Assembly (NCBI GenBank): GCA_963788285.1
Contig: CAWBGB010000008.1
Span: 310,001 to 374,000, forward strand
Source of the DNA: Alicyclobacillus_A sp963788285
GTDB taxonomy: Bacteria > Bacillota > Bacilli > Alicyclobacillales > Alicyclobacillaceae
Direction of reading: 5' to 3'
DNA length: 64,000 nt
Positions 17,343-26,728 of the stretch are shown in pieces (the stretch's first letter is position 1; the number at the start of each line of letters is the position of its first letter). Both the position numbers and the translations under genes were made by a program. The notes under the pieces were generated by a model, which searched no databases, was not told where the DNA came from, and saw only the letters and a program-made list of their open reading frames with translations.

Positions 17343-18410
17343 GTGTTGGATCAAATCATGTCTTACCTCGGATCGGAAGCGGAAGCGCTCCTAAGCCACA
17401 CCTGTACCACCATTCCGAAATCCGCGCTGACCTTGCCGTCCCCTGACTCCGTCACCGAAGTCTTCGGCGGATCAAATCGCAACAACCAAGTGTTGCGCAG
17501 CCTCCAATCTATGATGAACACAGGTCGTTTGGCCAACACGGGTTACGTCTCCATCCTGCCGGTCGACCAAGGCATAGAGCACTCGGCAGGCGCTTCGTTT
17601 GCGAAGAACCCGGCGTATTTCGACCCGGAAAACATCGTCAAACTAGCCATCGAAGGTGGTTGTAACGCCGTCGCATCCACACTGGGTGTGCTTGCACTGA
17701 CGTCGCGCAAATACGCCCACAAAATTCCTTACATCGTGAAGATTAACCACAACGAGTTGCTCACATACCCCAACAAGTTTGACCAAGTGATGTTCGCAAA
17801 CGTTCGTCAATGTTGGGAACTGGGAGCGGCAGGTATCGGCGCGACCATCTACTTTGGGTCCGACGAATCCACGCGGCAGCTGCAAGAAGTCAGTGAAGCA
17901 TTCGCGCTCGCCCATGAACTCGGGATGTTCACCGTACTCTGGTGCTACCTCCGGAATCCAGAGTTCAAGACCGGAGGCGTGGATTACCACCTGTCAGCCG
18001 ATTTGACGGGTCAGGCCAACCATCTCGGCGTCACCATTGAGGCAGACATCATCAAACAGAAGTTGCCGGAGACCAATGGTGGATTCAAGGCCTTGAACAT
18101 GGAAGGCAGCAGCTACGGCAAAACGGATGAACGGATTTACACGGAGTTGACGACGCCGAATCCGATTGACCTCACACGTTACCAAGTGGCGAACTGTTAC
18201 ATGGGCAAAATTGGCCTCATCAACTCTGGCGGTCCGTCCGGCCAGAATGACTTCGCGGAAGCAGTGAAAACCGCTGTCATCAATAAGCGCGCTGGCGGCA
18301 TGGGATTGATCTCCGGCCGTAAGGCGTTCCAACGTCCCATGGATGAAGGCGTCAAACTGCTCAACGCGATTCAGGACGTCTACCTCTGCAATGACATCAC
18401 CATTGCTTAA
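17343..18410 (+). CDS. Class I fructose-bisphosphate aldolase
   Basis: Schiff-base aldolase of the FbaB/DhnA type, glycolysis and gluconeogenesis. The 355-residue protein carries GYVSILPVDQGIEHSAGASF, PYIVKINHNELLTYP with a candidate active-site Lys, and a C-terminal phosphate-binding region KRAGGMGLISGRKAFQRP. GTG 17343 is preferred: GAGGTG lies seven bases upstream. Its natural terminator is now at 20230, because a group II intron has been inserted antisense ten bases after the stop codon. Confidence 0.92.
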   Translation: MLDQIMSYLGSEAEALLSHTCTTIPKSALTLPSPDSVTEVFGGSNRNNQVLRSLQSMMNTGRLANTGYVSILPVDQGIEHSAGASFAKNPAYFDPENIVKLAIEGGCNAVASTLGVLALTSRKYAHKIPYIVKINHNELLTYPNKFDQVMFANVRQCWELGAAGIGATIYFGSDESTRQLQEVSEAFALAHELGMFTVLWCYLRNPEFKTGGVDYHLSADLTGQANHLGVTIEADIIKQKLPETNGGFKALNMEGSSYGKTDERIYTELTTPNPIDLTRYQVANCYMGKIGLINSGGPSGQNDFAEAVKTAVINKRAGGMGLISGRKAFQRPMDEGVKLLNAIQDVYLCNDITIA

Positions 18411-18420
18411 TCTTGCACAA

Positions 18421-20224
18421 ATCGGGTAAGAGGGGGTGACTAACCCCTGTCTTCCCACACCACCGTACGTACCGTCCGGTATACGGCGGTTCATGTTGTG
18501 TAACGAAGTGAATCGTACCGTTCGACTAAGCTTACAAGTCCTTGGTTGCGCCAATAGGCAATTCCAAGGGCTTTGTTCACTTGTGGCGTATTTGCGAGGC
18601 GCCAATACCCTTTTCGGGAAGCGCTTATGAGTGCTGCCCATTCGTTTGGGATGCCGAGTGCGACTAGATTGCGTTTCTTTGTTCTAGGTTTCTTCCATTG
18701 TTTCAGAAGGCACATCCGTAGTCGTCGGCGTATCCACTCGTCAAGTTCGGCGAAGACACTCCTGGTTTCGGCGTGGCGGTAGTAGCCGGCCCACCCACGT
18801 AAGTAGGCGTTGAGCCGTTCTAGCCTTTGGGCCATCGATTGTCCCCTGCTTCGTTTCGTTAGTTCACGGACTTTGTCCTTGAAGCGCTTGAGGGACTTGG
18901 GGGCTACTCGGATTTTCGGCCGTTGGTGCCACGTGAATGAGAAACCCAGAAATTTGCGCTTCCAGGGTCGGTCTACCGCACTCTTTTCCACATTTACCCT
19001 GAGCTTTAATCGTCCTTCTACAAATCTTCGCACACTCTCCATGACCCGTTCTCCTGCTCGACGACTGCGGACGTAGACATTACAGTCATCTGCATAACGG
19101 GCGAATCGGTGCCCTCGGCGCATAAGTTCCTTGTCCAGGTCATCCAGCATAATGTTCGCCAGTAGCGGACTCAGCGGTCCGCCTTGCGGAACACCCTCGT
19201 CTGTTGTTACGCAGACTCCGTTGCACATGACACCGGCTTCTAGATATCGCCTAATGCGCCGTAACACTCGTTTGTCCTTAACTTTTCGGGCCACTCTTGC
19301 CATCAGCATGTCGTGGTTTACTCGGTCAAAGAATTGAGCAAGGTCGAGGTCTACAACCCAGCGATATCCTTGGGCGATGTAGCTTTGTGCCTGTTTCACT
19401 GCCTGGTGAGCACTATATCCTGGTCGGAACCCGTAGCTGTACGGTGAGAATTCTGGGTCGAAGATGGGTGTGAGCACTTGCAGAAGGGCCTGTTCAATCA
19501 GGCGGTCAAGCACCGCTGGTATCCCCAACATCCGTTTGCCACCGTCTGGTTTCGGGATTTCGACTCGACGTACGGGCATCGGTTGGTAGGTTCCACGAAG
19601 GAGTTCGTCACGGATGCGCGTCCAGTTGTCCATCAGGAAGGGTCGAAGGGATTTTATCTCCATTCCATCGACGCCTGCCGCACCCTTGTTCTTCTCCACA
19701 CGGCGCAGGGCCGAGAGCAGGTTCTCCCGCTCTACTACCTGTCCCATCAGGTTCGCACAATTCGCTTCGCGGGTTGGTTCGTTGGGTCGTACCGGAGAGA
19801 AACTCGGCGCTTCCTCGGTCCCCCGTAGATTCACCACTTCCTCCCGAGGATAGCTCCCTTTCGGGATATTCGGCTGTCTATGCTTCTCTCTCGAACTTGC
19901 CATGAACAACCCTCACAATCATGTTCAGTCCTTCCCTGCTCTGGCGTCCCTTTGCAGGTACTATGACCTCTGCTGACTCCTGTCCGTTCAGCGCCACCTT
20001 TCGATGGCGGTTACCAGCTTTGCTGGCGTTCCGGGCAGGCCTCCCCGGGTAAGAGCAGCTGTCGCTAGCCTCAATTGGAGTTCGTGAACCTTGGGCCGGA
20101 GGTTTGCCGCCGCCTTCCTTCAGATCCCATCTCACGATGGGCACCTTTGGCTTAAGCTAATGGCTACTGCTACCTTCACCATTCCGGACTTTCACCGTAT
20201 AGACAACGCCCATGCCGGGCGCAC
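18421..20224 (-). mobile_element. Group IIC intron, copy 1 (85-bp shorter)
   Basis: Bounds come from comparison with copy 2: the two match from ATCGGG (18421) to GGGCGCAC (20224), i.e. the intron reads GTGCGCCC at its 5' end and ends CCCGAT. Near the 3' end is a domain V/VI-like stem region (about 18430-18490). It encodes one reverse transcriptase/maturase. It lies just downstream of a terminator-type stem (20230-20261), the hallmark target of group IIC introns. Against copy 2 it lacks 85 bases near 20057, on the 5' side of the ORF, removing one arm of a possible domain I stem. It is antisense to fba. Confidence 0.9.
18491..19903 (-). CDS. Group II intron reverse transcriptase/maturase (copy 1)
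   Basis: Intron-encoded protein for splicing and retrohoming, 470 residues. RT domain blocks are present: KGAAGVDGMEIKSLRPFL (about 75), IPKPDGGKRMLGIPAVLDRL, YSYGFRPGYSAHQAVKQ, WVVDLDLAQFFDRVNHD, and the catalytic FARYADDCNVYV. A maturase X domain follows (SMAQRLERLNAYLRGWAGYY). No DNA-endonuclease domain, as usual for class C. ATG 19903 has GAGGG upstream. About five residues differ from copy 2, so both ORFs are intact and recently diverged. Confidence 0.95.
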   Translation of the reverse strand: MASSREKHRQPNIPKGSYPREEVVNLRGTEEAPSFSPVRPNEPTREANCANLMGQVVERENLLSALRRVEKNKGAAGVDGMEIKSLRPFLMDNWTRIRDELLRGTYQPMPVRRVEIPKPDGGKRMLGIPAVLDRLIEQALLQVLTPIFDPEFSPYSYGFRPGYSAHQAVKQAQSYIAQGYRWVVDLDLAQFFDRVNHDMLMARVARKVKDKRVLRRIRRYLEAGVMCNGVCVTTDEGVPQGGPLSPLLANIMLDDLDKELMRRGHRFARYADDCNVYVRSRRAGERVMESVRRFVEGRLKLRVNVEKSAVDRPWKRKFLGFSFTWHQRPKIRVAPKSLKRFKDKVRELTKRSRGQSMAQRLERLNAYLRGWAGYYRHAETRSVFAELDEWIRRRLRMCLLKQWKKPRTKKRNLVALGIPNEWAALISASRKGYWRLANTPQVNKALGIAYWRNQGLVSLVERYDSLRYTT

Positions 20225-20229
20225 ACACC

Positions 20230-20264
20230 AAGGGCGCGGTTGCATATGTTGCCGCGCCCTTTTC
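20230..20264 (+). terminator. fba terminator displaced by the intron
   Basis: AAGGGCGCGG/CCGCGCCCTT stem with a 12-base loop and TTTT on the plus strand. Before intron insertion it would have started about 28 bases past the fba stop codon. The same stem read on the minus strand is the intron target. Confidence 0.82.
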
Positions 20265-20347
20265 ATTTGGTACAATGAGCAAATTGGATCCCGTCGTTGC
20301 GGATGATGGTCGCTCAATTCCCCCATACTACTGCTGGGGGTGATGGC

Positions 20348-20533
20348 ATGGGGCAAGAAAACCAATTTAAACCCGGTTGGGAAGTTCCGAACGACGGCGA
20401 GTACGTGGAAGTCGGTGAACACCCGGATAGCGGAAACCTCCACAACCCACGAAAAATTCGTCTGCATAAAGGGGATACATTCCCAGAAACTAGCAACCCA
20501 AACCGAAAGTGGACGCGCAACCGCAACAAGTGA
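20348..20533 (+). CDS. yjzC: YjzC family protein
   Basis: Small 61-residue soluble protein of unknown function found in spore-forming Bacillota. The start MGQENQFKPGWEVPNDGEYV and the later GNLHNPRKIRLHKGDTFPET are characteristic of the family. ATG 20348 is preceded by GGGGGTGAT. Single gene with a hairpin downstream. Confidence 0.85.
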   Translation: MGQENQFKPGWEVPNDGEYVEVGEHPDSGNLHNPRKIRLHKGDTFPETSNPNRKWTRNRNK

Positions 20534-20543
20534 TGACAAGCCG

Positions 20544-20580
20544 GCGGACTCGCAGTCTAACGTTAGCGGGCGAGTCCGCT
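20544..20580 (+). terminator. Hairpin after yjzC
   Basis: GCGGACTCGC pairs with GGCGAGTCCGC across a 16-base loop. There is no T run, so it may be a weak terminator or an RNA-stabilising stem. Confidence 0.5.
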
Positions 20581-20706
20581 GACTGTATATAGATTTGGAA
20601 ATTGAGGGCGGCCAGCACGAAGTTGAACGCATACCTTATGTCATCATGAGGAAGGAAAGATCCACATTTAATTTTCTGTAATTTGGTACATAAAAAGGAG
20701 GTCGTC

Positions 20707-21912
20707 ATGCACCACACACCCACAAAATCGACGGAGATCATCTCGTTAACGGAGAAGTACGGAGCACATAACTACCATCCACTGCCGATTGTCATTTCTA
20801 AGGCGGAACGCATTTGGGTAGAAGATCCGGATGGAAACCAGTACATGGACATGCTCAGTGCGTATTCTGCCCTAAACCAGGGACACCGTCACCCGAAAAT
20901 CATTCAGGCCCTGAAAGACCAGGCGGACCGGGTGACGCTCACCTCACGCGCGTTTTACAGCGACCAACTGGGAGCGTTTTACGAAAAACTGGCCAAGCTG
21001 ACACGAAAAGACATGATTTTACCCATGAACAGTGGAGCGGAAGCTGTGGAAACGGCCGTTAAAGCCGTCCGCCGCTGGGCGTACGATGTCAAAGGTGTCC
21101 CGGACAACCAGGCCGAAATCATCGTTTGCACCAACAACTTTCACGGCCGAACGGTGGCCATGATTTCCATGTCTTCTGCCGAAGAGTATCGCCGCGGCTT
21201 TGGTCCCCTTACACCGGGCTTCAAGATCATTCCGTACGGCGATATTGAAACGTTGCAACAGACCATCTCTCCGAATACGGCGGCATTTTTGGTGGAACCG
21301 ATTCAGGGCGAAGCCGGCATTCTCATTCCACCGCATGGGTACATTGCGAAGGTAGCAGAACTGTGTCGGGAAAACAACGTACTATTTATTGCGGATGAAA
21401 TTCAAACCGGTTTCGGCCGCACCGGCAAACTGTTTGCGTGCGATTGGGAAAACGTTGTTCCGGATGTGTACGTCATGGGTAAGGCCCTTGGCGGCGGCGT
21501 GTTCCCGGTTTCCGCCGTTGCCGCGAACAAGGAAATCTTGGGCGTGTTCGAGCCAGGTTCACATGGCTCTACCTTTGGCGGAAATCCACTGGCGTGCGCA
21601 GTCGCCATCGCGGCACTCGACGTCATTCTCGAAGAAAACCTGCCGGAGCGTTCGCGAGAGCTGGGCGATTACTTCCTGAAAGAGCTCAAGGCGATTCAGA
21701 ACCCAAATATGAAAGAAGTACGCGGAAGAGGACTCTTCATCGGCGTTGAACTACATGGTCCTGCGCGCCCGTACTGCGAAGCGTTGGTGCGAAAAGGCTT
21801 GTTGTGTAAAGAAACACATGAGAACGTCATACGCTTCGCTCCGCCCTTGGTCATCACCAAAGACGAACTCGACCAAGCGCTGACGAAAATCCGCGAGGTC
21901 TTGTCAATGTAA
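20707..21912 (+). CDS. rocD: Ornithine aminotransferase
   Basis: PLP enzyme converting ornithine and 2-oxoglutarate to glutamate semialdehyde and glutamate, in arginine catabolism. The 401-residue protein has MDMLSAYSALNQGHRHPKII, NSGAEAVETAVKAVRRW, NNFHGRTVAMISMS, IADEIQTGFGRTGKL, and the PLP Lys in VMGKALGGGVFPVSA. ATG 20707 follows AAAAGGAGG at ideal spacing. A rocB-like gene lies about 18 kb away, so the pathway genes are dispersed. Confidence 0.95.
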   Translation: MHHTPTKSTEIISLTEKYGAHNYHPLPIVISKAERIWVEDPDGNQYMDMLSAYSALNQGHRHPKIIQALKDQADRVTLTSRAFYSDQLGAFYEKLAKLTRKDMILPMNSGAEAVETAVKAVRRWAYDVKGVPDNQAEIIVCTNNFHGRTVAMISMSSAEEYRRGFGPLTPGFKIIPYGDIETLQQTISPNTAAFLVEPIQGEAGILIPPHGYIAKVAELCRENNVLFIADEIQTGFGRTGKLFACDWENVVPDVYVMGKALGGGVFPVSAVAANKEILGVFEPGSHGSTFGGNPLACAVAIAALDVILEENLPERSRELGDYFLKELKAIQNPNMKEVRGRGLFIGVELHGPARPYCEALVRKGLLCKETHENVIRFAPPLVITKDELDQALTKIREVLSM

Positions 21913-21940
21913 TGTGACACAGCAAGGGGAATACGGTGCA

Positions 21941-21976
21941 GAAACGGAGCGGGGATTACCGCTCCGTTTCCTTTTT
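21941..21976 (+). terminator. rocD terminator
   Basis: GAAACGGAGCGG/CCGCTCCGTTTC stem with a six-base loop followed by CTTTTT. Confidence 0.92.
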
Positions 21977-22066
21977 CAAATTGGACAGGTACGTTGTGTA
22001 CTTCAAGATAAACAAGGTCAACCCCACGAACACGAACAATCCAAGCACAAACATGATGAGTTGCAT
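21956..22066 (-). CDS. Possible 36-residue membrane peptide
   Basis: Short ORF (MQLIMFVLGLFVFVGLTLFI, then a charged tail) with one clear membrane helix, 61 bases after ctaE on the same strand. Its stop codon is inside the rocD terminator. The ribosome site is poor. It could be a small oxidase-associated peptide or simply a chance ORF. Confidence 0.35.
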   Translation of the reverse strand: MQLIMFVLGLFVFVGLTLFILKYTTYLSNLKKETER

Positions 22067-22127
22067 CAGCGGTCTTGGCGTGCGTAGGCACGCCAATGCC
22101 TCCCTTCATCGTGGAGATTCTCGGTAC

Positions 22128-22751
22128 TCACACCAGGTGCTGGCCGAACCATGCCGCGAACTGACCCACAGACAGGACGTTTTCAATCAACAGGATGACA
22201 ACATTGGAAAATGCGGCGTACAGCCACACGTTCATACCGACTGGGAAGAACGAATTGATTTTCCGCTTATTCGCAAAGCTAGCGTACCAGCCCGCCACAA
22301 CCAGCAACATCACGTAGACCACCGTCAAAGCGAATTCCATGATAGCCGTCGGGGCACAAATGGTTGCCACCTGCTTGCTGTACCCTGCGAACCACAGCAT
22401 CAGATTGAACTCCACAATCACCTGTACTATGTACACCAGCGTTATCAACGCCAAGACCAAGTTGAATGCGCGCCACTTATCCTTGGCAAAGAAAGAGGCG
22501 GCGACGAATAGCAAAATGACAGAAACGATAGCTAACAGCACTGTCAAATAGGGAAGGTTGGTCAACACCTTGTCACCCAAATGAAACTTCGATGGTGCCC
22601 ATCCCCGCAAGTATACGTTGCACGCCACAAACGTTGCTATCAGGAACGTTAAGGAAACCAAGCCAAGCCACACCGCAAAGTTCGCATTGCCTTGATGGTC
22701 AATGTTTTCGTTATGATCAAAGTGGACCTCTGCCTGTGCGTGATTGGTCAC
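22128..22751 (-). CDS. ctaE: Cytochrome c oxidase subunit III
   Basis: Heme-copper oxidase subunit III in the cell membrane. The 207-residue protein has five membrane segments, a His/Asn-rich N terminus (HFDHNENIDHQGNANFAVWL) and the family segments FNLVLALITLVYIVQVIVEF and FFPVGMNVWLYAAFSNVVIL. The start is GTG 22751 with GGAGG ten bases upstream. It is the only undamaged structural gene in this cta cluster, which makes its usefulness doubtful if ctaC and ctaD are truly broken. Confidence 0.85.
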   Translation of the reverse strand: MTNHAQAEVHFDHNENIDHQGNANFAVWLGLVSLTFLIATFVACNVYLRGWAPSKFHLGDKVLTNLPYLTVLLAIVSVILLFVAASFFAKDKWRAFNLVLALITLVYIVQVIVEFNLMLWFAGYSKQVATICAPTAIMEFALTVVYVMLLVVAGWYASFANKRKINSFFPVGMNVWLYAAFSNVVILLIENVLSVGQFAAWFGQHLV

Positions 22752-22783
22752 ATCTCGTGAACCTCCTTAACCATCGGACTTCA

Positions 22784-23706
22784 TCACCCTGCGCTGAGAA
22801 TCATCGCGATACACATGGCTGTTAGGTAAACCAATGAAAAGCCAAACAGTTTCTTGGCCCACACCAAGTCCTCCCTGACATACAGACCTTGTACGGCCTT
22901 CACAAGGAAGATGACCCCAAGTACTAAGGCTGCGAGCAAATACACGGTCCCTTCGTACCCGAATCCATACAAGAATAATGACACGGAAACCATCGCTGCG
23001 GTGTAGCTCAAGATCTGCCACTTTGTTTCTCTATATAGCCCCGAACTACTGGCAACATGGGAATGCCGGCCGCGCGGTACTCCTCACTGCGCTTCATCGC
23101 GAGTGGGAGAAAATGCGGAGGTTGCCAGAGGAAGAACGTCGCAAACAAGGCCCAAGCGGCAACATTTAAGGTACCGCCACTGCCCGCCACAAACCCAATG
23201 AGCGGAGGCATGGCGCCAGCCAAGCCGCCAATCACAGTGTTCAGGGTCGTGGACCTTTTCAGCCAGACCGAATACACATACGCGTACACGACTAACCCCA
23301 CAAACGCACAAGCTGCTGCAATGACGTTCACGAAAAAGACAAGCACCGCGATGCCGACACAACCCAACGTCAGCCCGAGCACGAGCGCCGCATTGGCGGG
23401 AACCCGCCCAGTCACAACCACGCGGTCCTTCGTGCGCTCCATCGCGTAATCAATGTCTCGGTCGACAAAGTTGTTCAGTGCCGCACCGGACGCGACAACG
23501 AGCGCGGTACCGAGGAGAGTAAACAGGCTTACCACCAGCCCCGGACGGCCGTGGCTGCCCACCCACAGACCAGCGCAGGTCGCCTTCAGATTGGCAAACG
23601 TAATGCCCAGCTTCAGAAGCGAGACATAATCCCGAAATGTCGCACGTTTCTCTGCAGTTCGCTCCTTTGGGAAACGCTCCGCAACCGCCACCCCATCTGA
23701 AGCCAA
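22784..23706 (-). pseudogene. ctaB: Protoheme IX farnesyltransferase, frameshifted near the C terminus
   Basis: Makes heme O from heme B in the membrane. The N-terminal 230 residues contain the prenyl-diphosphate motif NNFVDRDIDYAMERTKDR and the second motif SVWLKRSTTLNTVIGGLAGA with FLWQPPHFLPLAMKR. Near 23030 the frame breaks (VVRGYIEKQ then stop) and continues as RETKWQILSYTAAMVS to 22784. A single lost base would explain it, so this may be a sequence error rather than decay. Confidence 0.85.
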
Positions 23707-23745
23707 CCTCGTCTCCTCCCTGCTGCTCGGATGTCGCCTGTCCCG

Positions 23746-24132
23746 TCAATGGACAGTCCCCGGATTCGGCACCGCCGTTAAGTTTAATCTGTCTGCTGTT
23801 TTTCTGGTCCGTTGCCGTGCAGATGTTGACGTGATGGCCACCCACGTCATGATGGCCATGATGCTGCCTGCATTTGCGAAATGTAGCGTGACGACTGTGA
23901 AATCAAGCCGACTGGCCAGTACACTCTCACGGTGATGAACAGGACCAAGACGGCTATGAGTACCGCCGTGATACGAATGAACCATTTCAACGGCGACAAG
24001 TCCGATCCATGTAGGAAACAGCATACCGTTACATGGCGGCCAATCCGGGCAAACAAAACCGGTATCCTTGCAGACCACGACACCTCCGAGTACGATTTGA
24101 ACCCAAAGGAGGAGCGTGGTCACCAAGGGCAA
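23746..24132 (-). pseudogene. ctaA: Heme A synthase fragment
   Basis: The minus strand encodes a partial CtaA: LLLWVQIVLGGVVVCKDTGF, VCPDWPPCNG with the paired Cys of the first loop, and EMVHSYHGG. The continuation of the membrane helix (RITAVLIAVLVLFITVRV) is in a different frame and the remaining roughly 180 residues are missing. Non-functional remnant between ctaD and ctaB. Confidence 0.72.
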
Positions 24133-24213
24133 TCGGTAGTTCAGCGCTGGTCACGTCCCGTTGATGCTGCAACCTTAACAAGAGTTTCAGATGGCAACAC
24201 AGTGGCCGTGGAG

Positions 24214-25616
24214 TTACGCCGTGGCCACTTCTTCCCCTTCTTGCGGCGTGTATGGTTGATACGGATTTTCCGTAACCACCGGTAGTTCCGTAAAGTTATG
24301 ATCCGGCGGCGGCGAGGAGACAGTCCACTCGAGTGTCCGAGCCCCCCACGTGTTGCCGACCTTCTTTCCGTACTTTGCCGAGTAAAACAGGTTGAAAATA
24401 ATAATCAGCGTACCCACGCCAAGGATGTAGGACCCGATGGTCGACACGTCGTTCCAGAATTGGAACTCCGGCAAGTACGATTGATAGCGTTGCGGCATGC
24501 CGGCCAAACCCACCAGATGCATCGGGAGAACGTAACCTGGGTGCCGATGAAGTAAAACCAGAACGAGATGTGTCCGAGCGTCGTGTTGAACATCCGCCCG
24601 GTGACTTTCGGAAACCAGTAATGCAACCCTGCCATAATGGTCATGACACTCCCGCCGAACAACACGTAGTGAATGTGTGCAACGATAAAGTACGTGTCGT
24701 GCAGTTGCATATCCAGCGGAACCTCTGCCACAATCACACCACTGAAACCACCGATGATGAATGAACCGGTAAACCCGAGCGATGCATACATCATGGGAAC
24801 CGTGTAATCTACAGCCCCTCGCCACATTGTTGGCCAACCAGTTGAAGATCTTTACCGACGTAGGCACTGCAATAATCAAAGACGAAATCATGAACGGAAT
24901 ACCCGCAGACATCGACATGCCGGCCACGAACATGTGGTGCGCCCAGACAAAGAAGCCGAGGAAGCCGATGGCTACACTGGAATACGCAATGGTATGGTAC
25001 CCAAATATAGGTTTGCGCGAAAAAACCGGCAATAATTTAGAAATAATCCCGAACCCTGGCAAAATCATGATGTACACCGCCGGGTGCGAATAGAACCAGA
25101 ACAGATGTTGGTACAACATCGGATCTCCGCCAGCGGTAGCGTCATCAAACACAGTGCCAAAATGACGATCCGACAGCAGCGTCGTGATAGCCCCCGCCAA
25201 TGCCGGGGTGCCAAAAATCTCCACACAAACAGCGGCATGCGGTTGTACGTCATGCCCGGCGCCCGCATCTTGTGTATCGTCACAGCGAACTTGATAGCAC
25301 CGAGAATGGAGGACAAACCAGCGAGGTGAAGCGCGGTTACCCACAGATCGATACCGGGGCCTTGCGACTGAATGCTGTACGGCGGATAAGCAGTCCAACC
25401 CGCATCCGGCATGCCAAAGAACGTGCTGAGCAACAGGACAACACCAGACGTGGGATACAGCCAGTAACTCAGGGCATTCATTCGTGGAAACGCCATGTCG
25501 CGCGCGCCAATCATCAAAGGTACCAGGTAGTTACCAAACGCGCCGGTCAACAATGGAATGATGACGGCAAAAATCATGATGGTTGCGTGCATGGTGAAGA
25601 ATTCGTTATACGTTTG
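24214..25616 (-). pseudogene. ctaD: Cytochrome c oxidase subunit I, N-terminally truncated and frameshifted
   Basis: Catalytic subunit of an aa3-type terminal oxidase. Conserved pieces occur in order in different frames: YNEFFTMHATIMIF with the heme ligand region, HLFWFYSHPAVYIMILPGFG with the CuB His/Tyr site, TYFIVAHIHYVLFGG with the heme His pair, and the C terminus ending at 24214. I count three one-base frame changes (near 25215, 24830 and 24535). The first helix (about 60 residues) is missing; the sequence is joined directly to a ctaC stub. Indels lie at G, A and C runs. Confidence 0.85.
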
Positions 25617-25752
25617 CGAGAAACGTGACTAGCAAAACTTCCACTAGAACAAAGAAGAACGTGACAACGCCCAACACAACGTCGAACAGAACATCAAAGC
25701 TATGGGCCATCGGTGTCAGTTCGGTTGGAAGCCACGATGCTACATCGACCAC
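25606..25752 (-). pseudogene. ctaC: Cytochrome c oxidase subunit II, N-terminal stub
   Basis: GTG 25752 with GAGGAGGG six bases upstream begins a 48-residue ORF: WLPTELTPMAHSFDVLFDVV followed by the first membrane helix GVVTFFFVLVEVLLVTF, as in subunit II. It then stops; the CuA domain is absent and ctaD sequence begins in an overlapping frame near 25616. A deletion of roughly a kilobase probably joined the two genes. Confidence 0.68.
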
Positions 25753-26193
25753 ACTACACCCTCCTCGGCTGGCGCCACCGTTTGCTCATGAGACTCGCAC
25801 CGATTCTTATTGTTCTGAACTATCAAAATACTTATCAAATTCATAGCGCATTCATTCCATACTGACCAAACAGTCGCGCATATGATAGGTTCTGAAGATG
25901 AGTACGCGAAACTGCGTGAGGCGAATAGAACCGCACAGTCCCACAAAGATATAGGTACAGCATAGGCCGACGTGCATGCGTCAAGTAATGTGGTATCGAC
26001 GTGTCCGTACGGCGGTTTCAAAAAAGAAGACCAGTGTGTCTAAGTTGTGACCATCCGGCAACAAATTGACATAGACCACAGTGATTTGTATAGCTGCGAT
26101 GGGTGAACTTGCAGTATAATCAGCCTCGGACGAGTGAATGCAGACACGACTCGCCGCGGAAGGCTGTCGACACCCTCAGAAGCACAAAGGCGC
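25753..26193. other. Intergenic region upstream of the cta remnant
   Basis: About 440 bases without a supportable gene. Only a 27-codon ORF (25882-25965, plus) is present, with no ribosome site. The cta promoter should lie here but I could not identify a convincing -35/-10 pair. Confidence 0.5.
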
Positions 26194-26637
26194 GTGAAAC
26201 GAAGCCGCTTGTACATGTTGGTGGTCTTCGCAGGTATCCTCATCATGATGGGAATCCTGTGCGTCGCCATGAAGTCTACCACACAACGGCTTGGCTGAAC
26301 ACAAGTACTCCTTTATGATGGAATACGTAACGTCGAACCACAACGGTAAACTGATTGAAATAGACAGCGGTACGGGATTGGATCCCATGTCGTACGTTCT
26401 TCAACTCGACCACCCAGTTCCTGACTCCGAAAAGACCTCGTTCACTATTGACATGATTCAGAAATACGTTTAGTACGACCGCGGTTCTGCCCTCACAGTC
26501 GTCTACGTGAACCCTACAACGAAGTCCAAACTCCTATTGCGGAAGCCCACTACAACCGGGTCGACGGTAGCGTGAGCGTGGACGTTCACATGGACAACGG
26601 AGAGACAAAATTTTTGGTCGTGAAAGAGAATTGGTAG
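26194..26637 (+). pseudogene. Membrane-anchored hypothetical protein, frameshifted
   Basis: GTG 26194 (AAAGGCGC upstream) opens a frame with one membrane helix (RSRLYMLVVFAGILIMMGIL). It continues in a second frame (HKYSFMMEYVTSNHNGKLIE to 26473) and a third (YNRVDGSVSVDVHMDNGETK to the stop at 26637). Together they describe a protein of about 145 residues with an N-terminal anchor and an extracytoplasmic domain. I do not recognise the family. At least two indels are needed to restore it. Confidence 0.55.
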
Positions 26638-26728
26638 GCCCTTGTCCACCACGTGTGGACCGAAAACACTGGCGCAAGAGCGTCTGGTACAACGTCCATA
26701 GGCAACGAAAACGATTGGAGGGTGTTCC

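Noticed and set aside
25882..25965. 27-residue ORF upstream of the cta remnant
   Set aside because: No ribosome site and no recognisable sequence; likely chance.
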